Assembly (NCBI RefSeq): GCF_000422405.1
Contig: NZ_AULS01000019.1
Location: forward strand, 1-63,647
Source: Microbacterium luticocti DSM 19459
GTDB lineage: Bacteria > Actinomycetota > Actinomycetes > Actinomycetales > Microbacteriaceae
Direction: 5' to 3'
Length of the DNA stretch: 63,647 nt
Position 1 is the first letter of the stretch. Every line of letters begins with the position of its first letter. The position numbers and the translations under genes are program-made. This document shows, in pieces, positions 8,677-21,559 of the stretch. The notes under the pieces were generated by a model that was not told the origin of the DNA, ran no database searches, and saw nothing but the letters and a program-made list of their open reading frames with translations.

Positions 8677-8850
8677 TCCCGCGCGCCGCGCGGCGCCGCC
8701 GAGTCGGCCTAGAACGATTCCCACCGAGCGGTTCCCACCGAACGGTTCCCACCGAACGGTTCCCGCCGTCATTCTGATCCCGCACGCCGCGCGGCGCCGC
8801 CGAGTCGACCCCGAACGCTTCCCGCCGCACGATTCCCACCGAATGACACG
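8671..8850. repeat. Direct repeats downstream of the DUF222 gene
   Basis: A 36-bp unit starting TTCTGATCCCGC occurs at 8671-8706 (including the stop codon) and 8772-8807, 101 bp apart. Between and after them lie 14-bp tandem units of GGTTCCCACCGAAC type (8716-8768, degenerate copies at 8815-8850). Confidence 0.75.
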
Positions 8851-8909
8851 CATCAAGGCACCGTGTCAAGACGCTTTCGCAACCTGCACTCCCGGTCCAT
8901 TCTGAGCGC

Positions 8910-10355
8910 ATGTCCGAGTCAGAGCTGAAGACGATCTCGACCACCATCCCCGCCCGCATGGACCGGCTGCCCTGGGCGAGATGGCACTGGCTCGTGGTCA
9001 TCGGCCTCGGCACGGTCTGGATCCTCGACGGCCTCGAAGTCACGATCGTCGGGGCCATCGCGGGCCGGCTCACCGAGAAATCGAGCGGACTCGGCCTCAC
9101 GGCCAGCCAGGTCGGCGACGCCGCGGCGATCTACGTCGCCGGCGCCTGCGTCGGTGCACTGTTCTTCGGCTACCTCACCGACCGGTTCGGCCGCAAGAAG
9201 CTGTTCATGCTCACCCTCGGGTTGTACCTGGTGGCGACGGTCGCCACCGCGTTCTCGTTCACCCCGATCTACTTCTTCGCGTGCCGCTTCTTCACCGGCG
9301 CCGGCATCGGCGGCGAGTACGCCGCCATCAACTCCGCGATCGACGAGCTGATCCCGGCCCGCCGGCGCGGCGTCGTCGACCTCGCCATCAACGGCTCGTA
9401 CTGGCTCGGCACAGCGTTCGGCGCCGTGCTCACGGTGTTCCTGCTGAACACCGCGGTCTTCCCCGCCGGGCTCGGCTGGCGGCTCGCGTTCGGCCTGGGC
9501 GCGGTGCTCGGCCTCACCATCCTGCTGGTGCGCCGCAACGTGCCCGAGTCACCGCGCTGGATGTTCATCCATGGCCGCGACGAGCAGGCCGAACACGAGG
9601 TCGCCGAGATCGAGCGCTCCGTCGAAGACCAAACCGGCCAGACCCTCGACCCCGTCCACGACGACGCGGCCATCGAGATCCACCAGCGCCGCTCCACCGG
9701 GTTCGGTGAGATCGTCCGCGTCGCCCTCACCATGTACCCGAAGCGGTTCGTGCTCGGGCTGTCGCTGTTCATCGGTCAGGCGTTCCTCTACAACGCCGTC
9801 TTCTTCACCTACGCGCTCGTGCTCACCACGCTCCTGAAGGTGCCCGACGACATCGCGCCGTGGTCGCTCGTGCCCATCGCGATCGGCAACTTCCTCGGTC
9901 CGGTGCTGCTCGGGCGGCTGTTCGACTCGGTCGGGCGGCGCTTCATGATCTCGGCCTCGTACATCGGCAGCGGTGTGCTGCTGGTGGGCACCGGCATCCT
10001 CTTCGACCTGAGACTGCTGGATGCCACGTGGCTCACCGTCTGCTGGGTGGTGGTCTTCTTCTTCGCCTCGGCCGGCGCCAGCGCGGCGTATCTCACGGTC
10101 AGCGAGATCTTTCCGATGGAGACGCGGGCCATGGCCATCGCGTTCTTCTACGCCGTCGGCACCGGCCTCGGTGGCATCGTGGGGCCGCTGCTGTTCGGCC
10201 GTCTTGTGGAGCAGGGCATCGGTGCCGTCGCCGTCGGCTACTTCATCGGCGCCGGGCTCATGATCGCCGCGGGCCTGGTCGAGGTGTTCCTCGGGGTGGA
10301 CGCCGAACGCCGCTCGCTCGAGGACATCGCCGATCCGCTGTCGAAGGCGGAGTAG
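8910..10355 (+). CDS. MFS transporter, sugar-porter-like, possible aromatic-acid or metabolite uptake
   Basis: A 481-aa membrane protein with about 12 predicted transmembrane helices. The MFS signature [11 protein letters not shown] follows helix 2, the RGVVD and PESPRW motifs are of the sugar-porter/metabolite-symporter type, and a large central loop (about residues 225-265) separates the halves. It stands alone between the DUF222 gene and the convergent paaZ operon. A role in bringing phenylacetate or related acids into the cell is only a guess from position. Confidence 0.8.
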   Translation: MSESELKTISTTIPARMDRLPWARWHWLVVIGLGTVWILDGLEVTIVGAIAGRLTEKSSGLGLTASQVGDAAAIYVAGACVGALFFGYLTDRFGRKKLFMLTLGLYLVATVATAFSFTPIYFFACRFFTGAGIGGEYAAINSAIDELIPARRRGVVDLAINGSYWLGTAFGAVLTVFLLNTAVFPAGLGWRLAFGLGAVLGLTILLVRRNVPESPRWMFIHGRDEQAEHEVAEIERSVEDQTGQTLDPVHDDAAIEIHQRRSTGFGEIVRVALTMYPKRFVLGLSLFIGQAFLYNAVFFTYALVLTTLLKVPDDIAPWSLVPIAIGNFLGPVLLGRLFDSVGRRFMISASYIGSGVLLVGTGILFDLRLLDATWLTVCWVVVFFFASAGASAAYLTVSEIFPMETRAMAIAFFYAVGTGLGGIVGPLLFGRLVEQGIGAVAVGYFIGAGLMIAAGLVEVFLGVDAERRSLEDIADPLSKAE

Positions 10356-10424
10356 GCGCGGGCGTGTCGGCTCGTCGGCTGCGCCGGTTCGCTCAACACC
10401 GGTTCCGCCGGCATCCGCGCGCCG

Positions 10425-12461
10425 TCACTCCTTCGTGACGAGGGTGAGCACGTCGTACGACGCGACGAGGTCGTCGTTCTGGTTGCGGATCACCGCGTCC
10501 CAGCGCACCTCGCCGTAGTCGTCGGTCTCACGCGGGGTGATCTGCTTGGCGGTCAGCTCCACGCGGATACGATCGCCGGGCGACACCGGGGTGACGAACC
10601 TCAGGTTCTCGAGCCCGTAGTTGGCCAGCACCGGCCCCGGATCCGGGTCGACGAACAGCCCCGCCGCGAACGACACCAGCAGGTAGCCGTGCGCCACCCG
10701 GCCCGGGAAGAACGGGTTGGCCGCGGCGGCCGCCTCGTCCATGTGCGCATAGAACGTGTCGCCGGTGAAGTGCGCGAACGTCTCGATGTCCTCGAGCGTC
10801 ACCTCGCGCTCGCCCGACGCGATCCGGTCGCCGATGCGCAGCCGCGACAGCGGCTTGCGGAACGGATGCTCGCCCTCCGACACGTCGGCGCCAGGATGCC
10901 ACACCCCGGTCACCGCGGTGAGCATCTGCGGCGAGCCCTGCACGGCGGTGCGCTGCATGAAGTGCAGCACCGCGCGCACGCCGCCGAGCTCCTCACCGCC
11001 GCCCGCGCGGCCCGGACCGCCGTGCACCAGGTGCGGCACCGGCGACCCGTGCCCGGTCGAGGTGCGTGCGTCGACCGAGTCGAGGAACAGCACCCGGCCG
11101 TTGTAGGGCCCGATCAGCGGCAGCAGCGCCGCGGCGAACGAGCGGTCGTCGGTGGCGACGCTGGTCACCAGCGACCCGCCGCCACGACCGACCAGTTCAG
11201 CGGCCTCCTCGACCGTGTCGTACCCGATCAGCGCGGTGACCGGTCCGAACGCCTCCACCTCGTGCACCACGTCGGGCGCGTCGGGTCCGAAGCCCACCAC
11301 GACCGGAGCGACGAACGCGCCGTCCGGCGCCGACCCGACCGTGCCGTCGGCGCGCATCACCTCGGGCGCGGCGGTCGATCCCACCATCACCTCTCCCCCG
11401 GCGTCGACCAGCTTGCGCACGCCGCGCATCACCTCGTCGCGCTGCGCCAGCGAGACCACGGGTCCCATGGTCACGCCCTCGGCGTGCGGGTCACCGATCA
11501 CCACCTTGGTGAGCTTGGCCTCCAGCGCGGCTGCGACGTCGGCGACGGATGCCGCGGGCACGATCGCCCGGCGGATCGCCGTGCACTTCTGCCCGGTCTT
11601 CGCCGTCAACTCCACCATGAGCTGTCGTACGAACGCGTCGAACACGGGTGTTCCGGGCGTGGCATCCGGCCCCAGCACCGACGCGTTGATCGAGTCGGTT
11701 TCGCTCATGAAGCGCACCCCGTCGGGGGTCTGCGCCTTCAACGCGGCCGCGGTGGACGCCGAGCCGGTGAAGGCCACCACATCCCCGAGCCGCAGCAGGT
11801 CGAACAGGCCCGGCACCGCCCCCGACACCAGTTGCAGCGCCCCGTCGGGCACGAGGCCCGTCTCGACCAGCATCCGCACCCATGCCTCGGTGATGTACGC
11901 GGTCGGCGTCGCGGGCTTGACGATCGTGGGGACGCCGGCCAGGAACGCGGGCGCGAACTTCTCGAGCGGCCCCCACACCGGAAAGTTGAACGCGTTGATC
12001 TGCACCACCGCGCCGGGCAACCGTGTGTACACGTGCCGGCCGAGGAAGGTGCCGTCCTTCGACAGCGTCTCGGCGGGGCCGTCGAGGTACAGCTGCGCGT
12101 TCGGCAGCTCACGGCGGCCCTTCGAGCTGTAGGTGAACAGCACGCCGATGCCGCCGTCGACGTCGATCATCGCGTCGCGGGTCGTGGACCCGGCCCGGGC
12201 GCTCAGCGCGTACAGCTCGGCCTTGCGTTCGGTCAGCACCTGCGCGAACCGCTTGAGCAGCACCGCGCGCTGGTGGAAGGTGAGTCCGCCGAGGCTGCGC
12301 TGCCCGACGGTGCGGGCGTACTCCAGCGCCCCGCCCAGGTCGATGCCCGCGGTCGAGACCCGCGTGATCTCGTCGCCGGTCGACGCATCACGCACGACGG
12401 CGGCGCCGGCGTCGTCGGCGGGTGTCCACCAGGCGCCGCTCACAAAGCTCGGGAGTGTCAT
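10425..12461 (-). CDS. paaZ: Bifunctional oxepin-CoA hydrolase / 3-oxo-5,6-dehydrosuberyl-CoA semialdehyde dehydrogenase PaaZ
   Basis: A 678-aa fusion. The N-terminal aldehyde dehydrogenase domain (about residues 1-520) carries the catalytic Cys in TGQKCTAIR near 297. A C-terminal MaoC-like hydratase domain (about 530-678) has FAHFTGDTFYAHMD with the Asp/His pair. It opens the seven-membered oxepin-CoA ring and oxidises the resulting aldehyde. The ATG at 12461 overlaps the paaH stop (ATGA) behind GGAG; an in-frame ATG at 12473 would add four residues. Confidence 0.94.
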   Translation of the reverse strand: MTLPSFVSGAWWTPADDAGAAVVRDASTGDEITRVSTAGIDLGGALEYARTVGQRSLGGLTFHQRAVLLKRFAQVLTERKAELYALSARAGSTTRDAMIDVDGGIGVLFTYSSKGRRELPNAQLYLDGPAETLSKDGTFLGRHVYTRLPGAVVQINAFNFPVWGPLEKFAPAFLAGVPTIVKPATPTAYITEAWVRMLVETGLVPDGALQLVSGAVPGLFDLLRLGDVVAFTGSASTAAALKAQTPDGVRFMSETDSINASVLGPDATPGTPVFDAFVRQLMVELTAKTGQKCTAIRRAIVPAASVADVAAALEAKLTKVVIGDPHAEGVTMGPVVSLAQRDEVMRGVRKLVDAGGEVMVGSTAAPEVMRADGTVGSAPDGAFVAPVVVGFGPDAPDVVHEVEAFGPVTALIGYDTVEEAAELVGRGGGSLVTSVATDDRSFAAALLPLIGPYNGRVLFLDSVDARTSTGHGSPVPHLVHGGPGRAGGGEELGGVRAVLHFMQRTAVQGSPQMLTAVTGVWHPGADVSEGEHPFRKPLSRLRIGDRIASGEREVTLEDIETFAHFTGDTFYAHMDEAAAAANPFFPGRVAHGYLLVSFAAGLFVDPDPGPVLANYGLENLRFVTPVSPGDRIRVELTAKQITPRETDDYGEVRWDAVIRNQNDDLVASYDVLTLVTKE

Positions 12462-13309
12462 CGCTGGCTCCATTCGTAGAATCCGCGGCCGCTCTTGCGG
12501 CCCAGGTGTCCGTCGGCGACCATGCGCCGCAGCAGCTCCGGCGGCGCGAACCGCTCGCCCAGCCGGGCGTGCAGCTCCTCGGCGATGCCCAGGCGCACGT
12601 CGAGGCCGACGATGTCGGTGGTGCGCAGCGGCCCCATCGGGTGCCCGTAGCCGAGCTCCATGGCCGCATCGATGTCGGCGGGGCCGGCCACGCCCTCTTC
12701 GACCATGCGGATCGCCTCGAGCCCGAGCGCGACCCCGAGCCGGCTCGACGCGAACCCGGGCGCGTCGCGCACCACGACGGCCGTTTTGCCGAGGTCCTCG
12801 ACGACGGCGCGCACCCGGTCGACGACGGCCGGGTCGGTCGCGGCGCCCGTGACCACTTCAACGAGCTTCGACGACGGCACCGGGTTGAAGAAGTGCATGC
12901 CGCAGAACCGCTCCGGGTGCCGCACCGAGCCGGCGAGCGCGTCGATCGAGATCGACGACGTGTTCGAGGCGAGCACCGCGTCGGGGTCGATGACCGCCTC
13001 GGCCCGTGCGAACGCGTCGGCCTTCAGTGCCCGATCCTCGGGCACCGCCTCGACCACGAGCGAGCAGCCGGCGAGCGCTGCGGCGTCGACGGCGACGGTG
13101 ACGGATGCCGCGACCTCGCCGGGATCGCGATCCAGGGTGCCGCGGGCGGCCGATCGCTCGACCATCTCGCGGACGCGGGCGGCCGCGGCATCCTGCGCCG
13201 CCGCGTCGCGCTCGACGACGACCACCTGCGCGCCCGCGCACACAAAGGCGTGCGCGATGCCGGCGCCCATGCGGCCGCCGCCGATCACGCCGACCCGGGA
13301 GGGGATCAT
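12458..13309 (-). CDS. paaH: 3-hydroxyacyl-CoA dehydrogenase PaaH
   Basis: A 283-aa NAD-dependent dehydrogenase for the beta-oxidation part of phenylacetate degradation. The N-terminal Rossmann motif GGGRMGAGIA (residues 10-19), the catalytic-site segments SNTSS and GMHFFNPVP, and the C-terminal substrate domain GHPMGPL are all present. Start and stop overlap its neighbours as ATGA on both sides, so paaF-paaH-paaZ is a tightly coupled operon. Confidence 0.93.
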   Translation of the reverse strand: MIPSRVGVIGGGRMGAGIAHAFVCAGAQVVVVERDAAAQDAAAARVREMVERSAARGTLDRDPGEVAASVTVAVDAAALAGCSLVVEAVPEDRALKADAFARAEAVIDPDAVLASNTSSISIDALAGSVRHPERFCGMHFFNPVPSSKLVEVVTGAATDPAVVDRVRAVVEDLGKTAVVVRDAPGFASSRLGVALGLEAIRMVEEGVAGPADIDAAMELGYGHPMGPLRTTDIVGLDVRLGIAEELHARLGERFAPPELLRRMVADGHLGRKSGRGFYEWSQR

Positions 13310-14061
13310 CGCGTCCTCCGTTCCAGGAACGCGGTCATCCGCCGCGTCTTCTCGGGGCTTTCGAACAGCTCGGCCTGCAGCTCGAGGTCGATGTCGGGGT
13401 GCGCCGTGCTGCGCAGCGCGGTCTTGGTGTGCCGCACCGCGAGTGGGTCGTTCGCGGCGATCCGGTCGGCGAGTGCGTGCGCGGCATCCATCAGCCCGTC
13501 GGCCGGATGCACCGCCGACAGCAGCCCCCAGGCGAGCGCCTCGTCGGCGTTCAGGATGCGGCCGGTGTAGAGCAGCTCGGCCGCCCGCGCCTCGCCCACC
13601 AGTTCGGGCAGTCGCCAGGTGGCCCCGGCGGCGGCGAGGATGCCGAGACCGGTCTCGGGGTTGCCGATCTTGACTCCCGGCGTGCCGATGCGCAGGTCGG
13701 CGGCGTACGCGAGCTCGGCGCCGCCGCCGAGGGCATACCCGTCGATCGCGGCGATCACCGGCATCGGCAGCTCACGGACCCGCTGGAAGACCCGTGTGTT
13801 GATGCCGGCACGCGCGTCGGCGGCACGGCGCTCGCGCAGCTGGGCGATGTCGGCGCCCGACGCGAACACGCCACCGGCACCGGTGAGGATGAGCAGGCGC
13901 GGGGATGCCTCGAGCTCGGCGCACAGCGCGTGCAGCCGGTCGACCAGGTCCTGGTCGATGGCGTTGCGCACATGCGGTCGGTTCAGCGTCGCCACGACCC
14001 GGTCGTCGCGGCGTTCGATCAGCAGCGGCTCACCGCCGGGATGTGTCGCGTCCTTGCCCAC
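13306..14061 (-). CDS. paaF: Enoyl-CoA hydratase PaaF
   Basis: A 251-aa crotonase. Unlike the gene at 145-915 it keeps both catalytic glutamates, Glu116 (GGGAELA) and Glu136 (GNPETG), so it should hydrate an enoyl-CoA, fitting PaaF (2,3-dehydroadipyl-CoA hydratase). The GTG start at 14061 lies 7 nt after a TAAGGT -10-like box, so the mRNA may be leaderless. First gene of paaF-paaH-paaZ, divergent from paaR across an operator-like site. Confidence 0.88.
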   Translation of the reverse strand: MGKDATHPGGEPLLIERRDDRVVATLNRPHVRNAIDQDLVDRLHALCAELEASPRLLILTGAGGVFASGADIAQLRERRAADARAGINTRVFQRVRELPMPVIAAIDGYALGGGAELAYAADLRIGTPGVKIGNPETGLGILAAAGATWRLPELVGEARAAELLYTGRILNADEALAWGLLSAVHPADGLMDAAHALADRIAANDPLAVRHTKTALRSTAHPDIDLELQAELFESPEKTRRMTAFLERRTR

Positions 14062-14069
14062 ACCGAATA

Positions 14070-14091
14070 CCTTACCGATCGTTCAGGAAAT
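14070..14091. promoter_or_regulatory. Operator-like site in the paaF/paaR intergenic region
   Basis: ACCG-AT-CG-TT-CAGG at 14074-14087 closely matches the core of the 4800-4821 site (ACCG-CT-CG-TT-CAGT). It overlaps the TAAGGT -10 box (14069-14074) of paaF, as expected for a repressor site. The matching sites link the TetR gene with both paa operons. Confidence 0.6.
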
Positions 14092-14116
14092 CTCCCAGCC
14101 GTGCCAGACTGGCATC

Positions 14117-14710
14117 GTGAGCGAACCGGCCCGGCGCGGACGGCCCGGCTACGACCGGGCGCAGATCCTTCAGGTGGCGGTGGCCGTGTTCAACGAGCAG
14201 GGCTATGACGCCACCAGCGTGGCGCATCTGGCCGATCGCCTCGGGCTGACCAAGTCGGCGCTGTACCACCACTTCGACTCGAAAGAGGAGCTGCTCGCCG
14301 TGGCGCTCGAGCAGGCGTTGGGCGGGCTGGAGGCGGTGCTGCTCACCCCTGAGGCGACGACCGGCACGGCGACCGAGCGGTTGGGGGCGGTGCTGCGCGG
14401 TGCCGTCCACGTTCTGGCGGCGCGGCTGCCGTTCGTGACGCTGCTGCTGCGGGTGCGCGGCAACAGCGCGGTGGAGCGGGTCGCGCTCGAGAGGCGTCGC
14501 GCGTTCGACCAGAAGGTCACCGCGCTGGTGCGCGCCGCGCAGGCCGAGGGGTCGGTGCGCGCCGACATCGACGCGTCGGTGGCGACCCGGCTGGCGTTCG
14601 GCATGGTGAACTCGCTGGTCGAGTGGTACCGGCCCACCGGGCCCGAGGGCGCCGACCAGCTTGCCGCCGACGTGCTGACCGTCACGCTCGACGGCCTGCG
14701 CACCCGCTGA
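14117..14710 (+). CDS. paaR: TetR-family transcriptional regulator, probable PaaR
   Basis: A 197-aa TetR protein. The N-terminal HTH (YDATSVAHLADRLGLTKSALYHHF, about residues 34-57) is clear and is followed by a ligand-binding helical domain. The GTG at 14117 follows a TGCCA-GAC-TGGCA palindrome (14102-14114) that may be its own control site. Divergence from paaF and shared operator-like sites support a role as phenylacetyl-CoA-responsive repressor of both paa operons; the effector is inferred from other PaaR proteins. Confidence 0.82.
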   Translation: MSEPARRGRPGYDRAQILQVAVAVFNEQGYDATSVAHLADRLGLTKSALYHHFDSKEELLAVALEQALGGLEAVLLTPEATTGTATERLGAVLRGAVHVLAARLPFVTLLLRVRGNSAVERVALERRRAFDQKVTALVRAAQAEGSVRADIDASVATRLAFGMVNSLVEWYRPTGPEGADQLAADVLTVTLDGLRTR

Positions 14711-14719
14711 GCACGTCGC

Positions 14720-15694
14720 TCAGGCCGCGCCGCCGGGCGGCGGGAAGATCGCATCGATCGCGGCGAGGTCCGAGGCATCCGGGGTCCACGCGCCACCGGC
14801 GGCGGCGTTGGCGCGCACCTGGTCGGGCCGGGTGGCGCCGGCGATGATGCTCGACAGCGACGGGTGCGACAGCAGCCAACCGAAGGTGGCCTGAAGCATC
14901 GTGATGAGGCGTGCGTCGCAGAACGCCTGGTAGGCCTCGAGCGCGTCCCACGGTGCGTTCTGCCACAGATGCGGGCGCTGCCGCATGATGCGGGTGTCGT
15001 CGGGACCGCCGGAGCGGGTGAACTTGCCGGTGAGCAGGCCGTTCTGCAGCGGAAAGTACGGAAAGAACCCGAGGCCGTACCGTGCCGCCGCCGGCAGCAC
15101 GTCGCGCTCGGCGTCGCGATGCAGCAGGCTCAGCTCGTTCTGCGCCGAGACGAACGGCACATCGTGCCGCTCGCGGGCCACGAAGTGCGCCTCGGCAAGC
15201 TGCCACCCCGAGAAGTTCGAGTGCCCGATGTAGCGCACCTTGCCCTCGCGCACGAGGTCGGTCAGGGCGTCGAGGGTCTCGTCCATCGGCGTCTGGTCGT
15301 CGGGGGTGTGCAGCTGGTACAGGTCGATCCAGTCGGTCTGCAGACGACGCAAGGATGCCTCGACCGCGCGGCGCACATACGACCGTGACCCGGTCGACCC
15401 GGGGTAGTCGAACGGGGCCGACGCGTGGCCGAACTTCGTGGCGATGACGACCTGATCGCGCCGGCCGCGCAGCGCCTGGCCCATCAGGGTCTCGCTCAGG
15501 CCCGGCTCTTTGCCGTACATCTCCGCGGTGTCCAGGAACGTGACCCCGGCCTCGATCGCGGCGTCGAGCACGGCCGTCGTGCCCTCGAGGGTCTCGGTGG
15601 CCGTACCGGCGCGGCCGAAGTTGTTGCAGCCGAGCCCGACCGCGCTGACCAGAAGTCCCGATGCGCCCACTCGGCGCTGCGCCACCATCGTCAC
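14720..15694 (-). CDS. Aldo/keto reductase
   Basis: A 324-aa NADPH-dependent AKR with TIM-barrel motifs: FLDTAEMYG (Asp and Tyr of the active site, near residues 54-60), ATKFGHA (catalytic Lys), YQLHTPDD (His) and IAGATRPDQV (cofactor binding). Substrate unknown; the family reduces aldehydes, ketones and sugars. Start GTG 15694 or ATG 15688. It is convergent with paaR, only 9 nt away. Confidence 0.88.
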   Translation of the reverse strand: MTMVAQRRVGASGLLVSAVGLGCNNFGRAGTATETLEGTTAVLDAAIEAGVTFLDTAEMYGKEPGLSETLMGQALRGRRDQVVIATKFGHASAPFDYPGSTGSRSYVRRAVEASLRRLQTDWIDLYQLHTPDDQTPMDETLDALTDLVREGKVRYIGHSNFSGWQLAEAHFVARERHDVPFVSAQNELSLLHRDAERDVLPAAARYGLGFFPYFPLQNGLLTGKFTRSGGPDDTRIMRQRPHLWQNAPWDALEAYQAFCDARLITMLQATFGWLLSHPSLSSIIAGATRPDQVRANAAAGGAWTPDASDLAAIDAIFPPPGGAA

Positions 15695-15724
15695 GGTTCC
15701 ACGCTAGTGGTCGGCGCGGCACTG

Positions 15725-15753
15725 TTGCACCGTACACATTCTCGGGATATGTT
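15725..15753 (+). promoter_or_regulatory. Sigma-A type promoter before the DUF4870 gene
   Basis: TTGCAC (15725-15730), a 17-bp spacer and TATGTT (15748-15753), followed about 40 nt later by AGGAAAGGAAG and the ATG at 15802. Confidence 0.6.
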
Positions 15754-15801
15754 CAGGAACGCCCCCTCCCTCCCCCTCATCGTCGAGGAAAGGAAGACGC
15801 C

Positions 15802-16311
15802 ATGAGTGACCCGAACCTCCCGAACCCCGACCAGCCGCAGAGCCCACAGGCCCCGACCGGTCAGCCGGGCGCGCAACAGCCGTACGGTCAGCCGGGCGCG
15901 CAACAGCCGTACGCTCAGCCGCCGCAGTACGCCGCGCCCGCAGCCCCGCTGTCGGCCGAGTCCGACAAGCAGGCCGCGATGTGGGCGCACATCGGGGGCA
16001 TCATCGGCTTCCTGCCGTCGCTGATCATCTGGCTGCTGTTGAAGGACCGCGGCCCGCGCACGAACGTCGAGGCCAAAGAGGCCCTGAACTGGCAGATCAC
16101 GTTCACGATCATCATGATCGGTCTCTCGATCGTCATCGGCATCATCAACGGCGTCATGTGGGCGACCGGGATGTGGGCGATCCCCCCGCTGCTGAGCCTG
16201 ATCCCCTGGGCCTGGTGGGTTGTCAACGTGATCTTCTCGATCATGGGCGGCGTCAAGGTCAATGGCGGCGGCAGCTACCGTTACCCGTTCAACTTCCGAT
16301 TCATCAAGTAG
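15802..16311 (+). CDS. DUF4870 domain membrane protein with Pro/Gln-rich N-terminus
   Basis: A 169-aa protein. Residues 1-48 are a hydrophilic Pro/Gln/Ala tail with a duplicated QPGAQQPYGQ unit. Residues about 52-150 form the DUF4870 (Tic20-like) core with three or four membrane segments and the conserved GPRTNVEAKEALNWQITF segment. Function unknown; probably cytoplasmic-membrane. It has a good promoter and ribosome site of its own. Confidence 0.85.
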   Translation: MSDPNLPNPDQPQSPQAPTGQPGAQQPYGQPGAQQPYAQPPQYAAPAAPLSAESDKQAAMWAHIGGIIGFLPSLIIWLLLKDRGPRTNVEAKEALNWQITFTIIMIGLSIVIGIINGVMWATGMWAIPPLLSLIPWAWWVVNVIFSIMGGVKVNGGGSYRYPFNFRFIK

Positions 16312-16322
16312 GCCGCTCCGCG

Positions 16323-17072
16323 TCAGACCACGAGTGCGAGCTCGCCGGGCGCCCCGTCCTGCAACACGAGACCGGCCGCCTCGGCCCAGCGGCGGAACGC
16401 CGCCGTCGAGCCGATGCGCGGGCGTTCGGTCGCCAGCTGCCGGACGAGGGCGCCCTTCGCGTGCTTGTTGAAGTGGTTCAGGGCGCGCACGGCGCCGTCC
16501 GGGCTCGGCGTCACCACCCGCAGGTAGACGCTCTCGACCGACTCCGGCACCGGCCCCAGCGCGGCATACGCCTCGGAGCGCAGGTCGAGCACGAACCGCG
16601 GTCGGCTGTCGGCGAGCGCGGCGGTCACCGCATCCGCCCACAGCCTGCGCAGCGGCGGCAACCCGGGCAGGCTCGTCCCGGCGGCGAGACGGTAGGCCGG
16701 AATGTGATCGAGCGCCCCGACCGGCCCGAACGGCGCCGAGTGGATCAGCGCGTGCGCGCCGAGCCAGCGCCGCGCCGCCGCATCCAGGGTCGGCGCGTCC
16801 AGCGCGTCGAACAGCACTCCCGTGTAGCGGTCGACCGCCGCCATCGTCCGCCCCGTCCACAACACCGCGTTGTCGGCGATGTCACCGCGCTGCCGGTCTG
16901 AGAGCTTCAGCACCCGGGCGGCCTCGTCCTCGTCCGCGCACAGGGCCACGAGTGCGTCGACGACCTGCTCGCGCTGCGGCGTCAGCTGCGGGAAGGCCAA
17001 CCGATCCATGGCGAGGGGCGCACGACGCCCGCCGGGGCGTTTCGTCTCCGACGGCGGCAACAGCAGCAGCAC
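16323..17072 (-). CDS. yaaA: YaaA-family (UPF0246) protein, peroxide-stress related
   Basis: About 249 aa. It starts with the family signature LLLLPPSETKRPGG and keeps FNKHAKG near the C-terminus. E. coli YaaA lowers free iron and protects DNA under peroxide stress. AAGGAG lies 5 nt before the GTG at 17072; GTG 17078 touches the ribosome site and is less likely. Located just beyond the atpC terminator hairpin. Confidence 0.82.
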   Translation of the reverse strand: MLLLLPPSETKRPGGRRAPLAMDRLAFPQLTPQREQVVDALVALCADEDEAARVLKLSDRQRGDIADNAVLWTGRTMAAVDRYTGVLFDALDAPTLDAAARRWLGAHALIHSAPFGPVGALDHIPAYRLAAGTSLPGLPPLRRLWADAVTAALADSRPRFVLDLRSEAYAALGPVPESVESVYLRVVTPSPDGAVRALNHFNKHAKGALVRQLATERPRIGSTAAFRRWAEAAGLVLQDGAPGELALVV

Positions 17073-17132
17073 GAGCACTCCTTCTCGCAGTTCTCGCAGC
17101 CCGCGCGCTCGGCGGCTGCACATCACAACGAC

Positions 17133-17170
17133 GAGAGCACATCGAACCGCGCGCAGTTCGATGTGCTCTC
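17133..17170 (-). terminator. Hairpin terminator after the ATP synthase operon
   Basis: A perfect 15-bp stem, GAGAGCACATCGAAC (17133-17147) with GTTCGATGTGCTCTC (17156-17170), and an 8-nt loop, 30 nt beyond the atpC stop. On the minus strand it is followed by a weak T-rich stretch only. Confidence 0.75.
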
Positions 17171-17200
17171 GGCGAGATCTCACGACCTCGACGCAGGCGG

Positions 17201-17461
17201 TCAGGACGCGAGCGCGGCCTCCCCGGCCACGATGGTCACCTGGTCGTTCTCGACCGACACGAAGCCGTCCGCGGCGTCGGCGACGATCTTCTCACCGCCG
17301 GCGGTGGTGATGCGCACCTGGCCCGAGGCGAGGATCGCCAGCACCGGCTCGTGACCGGCCATGAACCCGATCTCGCCCTCGACGGTCTTGGCGACCACGA
17401 GGGACGCCTCACCCGACCAGACCTCCGCCTCGGCGGAGACGAGAGTGACCTGCAGCGGCAT
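17201..17461 (-). CDS. atpC: F1Fo ATP synthase subunit epsilon
   Basis: An 86-aa epsilon subunit, the last gene of the operon. MPLQVTLVSAE and the MAGHEPVLAIL segment are typical. It lacks most of the C-terminal helical hairpin of longer epsilons, as in many actinobacteria, so inhibitory regulation may differ. Two nt separate it from atpD. ATG 17461 was chosen because upstream codons overlap atpD and are not conserved. Confidence 0.95.
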   Translation of the reverse strand: MPLQVTLVSAEAEVWSGEASLVVAKTVEGEIGFMAGHEPVLAILASGQVRITTAGGEKIVADAADGFVSVENDQVTIVAGEAALAS

Positions 17462-17463
17462 GA

Positions 17464-19835
<2,372 letters not shown>

Positions 19836-19855
19836 GGCTTACGTCCTCCGGCGCC

Positions 19856-21496
<1,641 letters not shown>

Positions 21497-21559
21497 TGTC
21501 TTCCTTTTGTTCGAGGGGCCTCGGCCCCGAAGTCACCGTCCGGGGACGGGAAGTCTGTG

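Noticed and set aside
10356..10424. Third copy of the paaD/dnaE2 repeat element
   Set aside because: TTCGCTCAAC and a GTCGGCTCGTCGGCTGCGCC stretch are reminiscent, but too degenerate to annotate as a copy.
10689..12479. 596-codon open frame opposite paaZ
   Set aside because: It mirrors the codon structure of paaZ and has low-complexity Arg/His/Gly composition; typical of antisense frames in high-GC DNA. The same applies to the long frames opposite atpA (19826-21979), groL (56353-58371) and dnaE2 (29420-32506).
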